This document shows, in pieces, positions 61,471-64,000 of a DNA stretch of 64,000 nucleotides; position 1 is the stretch's first letter, and each line of letters starts with the position of its first letter. Where the stretch lies: NCBI RefSeq assembly GCF_021533195.1, contig NZ_JAJNKB010000001.1, forward strand, positions 930,001 to 994,000, given 5' to 3'. The notes beneath the pieces were generated by a model. It saw only the letters and a list, made by a program, of their open reading frames with translations. It had not been told where the DNA came from and did not search any database. Position numbers and translations under genes: made by a program. This DNA is from Portibacter marinus. GTDB taxonomy: Bacteria > Bacteroidota > Bacteroidia > Chitinophagales > Saprospiraceae.

Positions 61471-61480
61471 CCACAGAATT

Positions 61481-62404
61481 ATGAAACATCTTAGTAAAAT
61501 CTGGATATTGGTCATATGCTCTTCAGTTCAACTTCATGCTAAAAGAGGGCTTACGATTCTGGATAAGGCATATGAAAATATTATTCTCATTCTAGCCTTA
61601 TTGGTGATCTTGGCTGTCATGATTACTTTTTTCAATATGGTCTTCAATTTTCTTGACCTTCAGAAACTCAGACTCCAGCAGGAAATGGGAATTGAAAAGG
61701 AAGAAGTCGTTAAGACTATGGCTATGCCGAGTTGGAAAAAAATATATCAGTGGATGTGGAGTCTGGTGCCTAAGGACAAGGAATCAACGATAGATCTAGG
61801 ACACTCCTATGATGGTATTCGTGAGCTTGACAACAAATTACCTCCTTGGTGGCTGTTTTTATTTTATGGGACGATTGCCTTTTCAGTGGTCTATATGTGG
61901 ATCTATGAGTGGGGACCTAACGATTGGAGTTCAGAAATGGAATATAGAATTGCTATGGAGGAAGCCGAAGAACAAAAAGAGAGATTTTTTTCTAAGATGA
62001 CCGCTTCGATCGATGAAAACAATGTTATTTTTATCGAAGATGAGAAGAGCCTGATTCTTGGACAGGAAGTATTCATTAAAAATTGTGCAGCTTGTCATGG
62101 TCCTGAAGGTCAGGGGCTTGTTGGACCTAACCTTACAGATGATTATTGGATTCATGGTGGGAATATTAAGGATATCTTCAAGATCATTAAATATGGTGTG
62201 CCTGAGAAAGGTATGATACCCTGGAACACGCAGTTAAAACCAACCACCATACAAAGTGTTGCCAGTTACATTCAGACGCTTCATGGAACCAATCCCCCTA
62301 ATCCAAAAGCAAAGGAAGGCACTCTATATGTGCCAGAAGAGGAAATTGCAGTGCCCATTGGAAGCAATGATGCCGAAGTCGATGATCTAAATTTGACAAA
62401 CTAG
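61481..62404 (+). CDS. ccoP: Cbb3 oxidase subunit III, single-heme type
   Basis: A 307-residue membrane-anchored cytochrome c that passes electrons to CcoO. The ATG at 61481 is used because it begins a signal-like helix (IWILVICSSVQLHAK); an in-frame TTG at 61454 overlaps ccoQ. Helices follow at about 25-50 (IILILALLVILAVMITFF) and 115-140 (WWLFLFYGTIAFSVVYMWIY), the second after the CcoP segment HSYDGIRELDNKLPPWW. Only one heme site is present, CAACHGPEGQGLVGPNLTDD, with the axial Met in KGMIPWNTQL. Proteobacterial CcoP has two. It ends 3 bp before ccoG. Confidence 0.94.
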   Translation: MKHLSKIWILVICSSVQLHAKRGLTILDKAYENIILILALLVILAVMITFFNMVFNFLDLQKLRLQQEMGIEKEEVVKTMAMPSWKKIYQWMWSLVPKDKESTIDLGHSYDGIRELDNKLPPWWLFLFYGTIAFSVVYMWIYEWGPNDWSSEMEYRIAMEEAEEQKERFFSKMTASIDENNVIFIEDEKSLILGQEVFIKNCAACHGPEGQGLVGPNLTDDYWIHGGNIKDIFKIIKYGVPEKGMIPWNTQLKPTTIQSVASYIQTLHGTNPPNPKAKEGTLYVPEEEIAVPIGSNDAEVDDLNLTN

Positions 62405-62407
62405 CCT

Positions 62408-63817
62408 ATGACTACCCACGACGAGGAAAATGAAGAATTCAGAGATTCACTGGCAACCGTCGATTCAAAAGGAAAACGAGTCTGGGTTTATCCTAAAAAA
62501 CCAAATGGCCGATACTACAATTATCGTAAAATTCTTTCCTACTTTCTCCTGGCTTTACTCTTTGTGTTACCGTGGTTGGAATGGAAGGGTCAACCCTTGT
62601 TTCTTCTAAATATTCTTGAAAGAAAATTCATACTATTTGGCTTTTATTTTCCTCCTCAAGATTTTTTTCTTTTCGTCATCGGCATGCTCATCTTTATTGT
62701 ATTCATCGCTTTGTTTACAGTAATTTATGGTCGGCTGTTCTGCGGATGGATATGCCCCCAAACTATTTTTATGGAAATGGTCTTCAGACGTATAGAATAC
62801 TTTATAGAGGGAGATGCCACAGCACAGATAAGACTTAATAAATCTTCCTGGACTATAGAAAAATGGTTAAAGAAAGGTATCAAACATCTGATATTTTTTA
62901 TGATTTCTGTCGCTATTGCAAATACTTTCCTAGCATACATAATTGGGAAAAAAGCAGTCCTTCAACTCATTACTGAACCCATTCTACTACACATCAATGG
63001 CTTTATAGCTATGATTATATTTTCACTGGTATTTTATGGCGTATTTGCCTTTCTTCGAGAGCAGGTTTGTACTACAATTTGTCCTTACGGCAGATTACAA
63101 GGAGTACTTCTAGACACAAAATCACTGGCAGTCTATTATGATTTTGTCAGAGGAGAGCCAAGGGGCAAGATAAGAAAAAACGCTCCTTCAGACGAAGTTG
63201 TAAAAGGCGATTGCATCGACTGTAATCTATGTGTTAAGGTCTGTCCTACTGGTATAGACATTAGAAATGGTATTCAACTTGAATGCGTGAATTGTACGGC
63301 ATGTATGGATGCATGTGATGAAGTGATGGAGAAGATCGATAGGCCAAAGGGCTTAATCAGAATCGATAGTTACCAAAGTATTACCAATGACCAACACAGC
63401 AAGATCAATAATCGATCCATTGCCTACAGTGTGGTGCTTGTAATTCTAATTGCCCTGGAAGCATTTTTATTAATGACCAGATCTGAAGTGGAAGTTTTAA
63501 TATTAAAAACACCTGGAACACTTTTCTACGAGGCATACAATAACAGGATATCCAATATGTACAATTATCAGTTGACCAACAAAACTGATGAGATTTTAAA
63601 TCTCGAGTTCAGGTGTAGCAACATGAACCAGGTTGAATTTGAGTTCATAGGGTCAAAGCCCGAAACGATCAAGCAAGGTCAGACGGAGGGAGTGCTGTTG
63701 ATTAAGATACCTAAGGAATTAATGGATGAAAGAAAAATCAATCTTAAGATTGATGTCCTGGTTGATGAAAAAGTGATAGACCAGGTAAAAACCACATTTA
63801 TTGGACCTATAAAATAG
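62408..63817 (+). CDS. ccoG: Cbb3 oxidase assembly Cu(II) reductase/ferredoxin CcoG
   Basis: A 469-residue polytopic membrane protein of the CcoG/RdxA family, which reduces copper for cbb3 assembly. Five or so helices include FLLALLFVLPWLEW, FLFVIGMLIFIVFIALF and IAMIIFSLVFYGVFAFL. FCGWICPQTIFMEMVFRRIE is a family motif with a Cys-x3-Cys site, and VCTTICPYGRLQGVLLD is another. Two 4Fe-4S clusters follow: GDCIDCNLCVKVCPTGIDIR and LECVNCTACMDACDEVM. The C-terminal 130 residues (IG-like fold, from YNNRISNMYNYQLTN) are periplasmic. It lies 3 bp after ccoP and 5 bp before ccoH. Confidence 0.95.
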   Translation: MTTHDEENEEFRDSLATVDSKGKRVWVYPKKPNGRYYNYRKILSYFLLALLFVLPWLEWKGQPLFLLNILERKFILFGFYFPPQDFFLFVIGMLIFIVFIALFTVIYGRLFCGWICPQTIFMEMVFRRIEYFIEGDATAQIRLNKSSWTIEKWLKKGIKHLIFFMISVAIANTFLAYIIGKKAVLQLITEPILLHINGFIAMIIFSLVFYGVFAFLREQVCTTICPYGRLQGVLLDTKSLAVYYDFVRGEPRGKIRKNAPSDEVVKGDCIDCNLCVKVCPTGIDIRNGIQLECVNCTACMDACDEVMEKIDRPKGLIRIDSYQSITNDQHSKINNRSIAYSVVLVILIALEAFLLMTRSEVEVLILKTPGTLFYEAYNNRISNMYNYQLTNKTDEILNLEFRCSNMNQVEFEFIGSKPETIKQGQTEGVLLIKIPKELMDERKINLKIDVLVDEKVIDQVKTTFIGPIK

Positions 63818-63822
63818 TAATC

Positions 63823-64000
63823 ATGAAAATTAATTGGGGTATTGCATTAATCATTTTTTTTACCATTTATATCGCATTACTAGTGAGAATAGTAGTGAAA
63901 TCTTTTCAGGTAGATCATAGTCTGGTCGTAGAGAATTATTACGACCACGATATTCACTATCAGAGTAAATTCGATGATATCAGCAATCGCAATTTCTTAA
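63823..64000 (+). CDS. ccoH: Cbb3 oxidase assembly protein CcoH/FixH, N-terminal part only
   Basis: The first 59 codons of an open frame that runs past the right edge. It begins with a membrane helix (GIALIIFFTIYIALLVRIVV, about residues 6-25) and continues with FQVDHSLVVENYYDHDIHYQ, the CcoH/FixH signature in which a Tyr-rich stretch follows the helix. It starts 5 bp after ccoG, as usual in ccoGH pairs. CcoH is required for stable assembly of the cbb3 complex. The gene is cut by the window end, so its full length is unknown. Confidence 0.9.
   Translation, partial: MKINWGIALIIFFTIYIALLVRIVVKSFQVDHSLVVENYYDHDIHYQSKFDDISNRNFL

Overview
The window looks like the chromosome of a member of the Bacteroidota, most like a Saprospiria/Saprospiraceae-type bacterium, though the genus cannot be read from the sequence. 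The evidence is: a SusC/SusD pair, secreted proteins with type IX secretion (T9SS) C-terminal sorting domains, Bacteroidota-type promoters (TAnnTTTG, in one case with an upstream TTG at the right spacing), very few Shine-Dalgarno sites, a fused CcoNO oxidase subunit, and a giant SdrD/GEVED surface protein. The sequence is AT-rich, and I see no prophage, integrase, transposase or CRISPR array.

Layout. 1-4.4 kb: the start of a susD gene, a susC gene, and a divergent AraC regulator with an inverted repeat between them. 4.4-7.8 kb: a tight minus-strand operon of esterase, M17 aminopeptidase and ATP-grasp ligase. 7.9-9.3 kb: tagaturonate reductase. 9.4-11.4 kb: a secreted fasciclin protein divergent from an ECF sigma factor and an RskA-like anti-sigma factor. 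11.5-13.7 kb: a hypothetical gene, two CBS-domain genes and a HupE/UreJ-like membrane protein. 14.1-20.2 kb: an operon of a secreted stalk-like protein, DUF1800, DUF1501 and a PA14/discoidin protein. 20.3-24.8 kb: single genes (YiiX-like amidase, NIPSNAP, CotH kinase, exported Gfo/Idh/MocA). 25.1-37.5 kb: one 4135-residue surface protein. 38-41.8 kb: a VTC/DUF4956 pair and three exported proteins. 42 kb: tRNA-Pro, then a GIY-YIG nuclease gene bracketed by 46-bp direct repeats. 42.5-47.8 kb: sulfotransferase, AhpD-like, GH20 hexosaminidase, enoyl-CoA hydratase family, Lrp/AsnC and MarR. 48-52 kb: S41 peptidase, AraC and 4-hydroxyphenylpyruvate dioxygenase. 52.0-52.4 kb: a palindrome array with an exact 103-bp period. 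52.5-54.2 kb: cysE-cysM for cysteine synthesis. 54.8-64 kb: a PAS histidine kinase that resembles the FixL heme sensor, followed by a cbb3 oxidase operon (36-residue membrane ORF, ccoI, ccoS, ccoNO, ccoQ, ccoP, ccoG, start of ccoH).

How the genes fit together. The last 9 kb form a respiratory module: an apparent oxygen-sensing kinase beside the high-affinity oxidase and its assembly and copper-loading factors. SusCD with AraC, uxaB, GH20, the exported Gfo/Idh/MocA protein and the multi-domain secreted proteins suggest a polymer-degrading surface lifestyle. Several genes omitted by a length cutoff are recovered here: ccoS, the 36-residue ORF, the ccoH start and the susD start. The points most worth follow-up are the tRNA-linked GIY-YIG cassette, the two sites of one palindromic repeat family, three genes with identical leaderless-type promoter geometry, the FixL-like kinase next to cbb3, and a giant protein carrying dockerin-like, cohesin-like and T9SS modules together.
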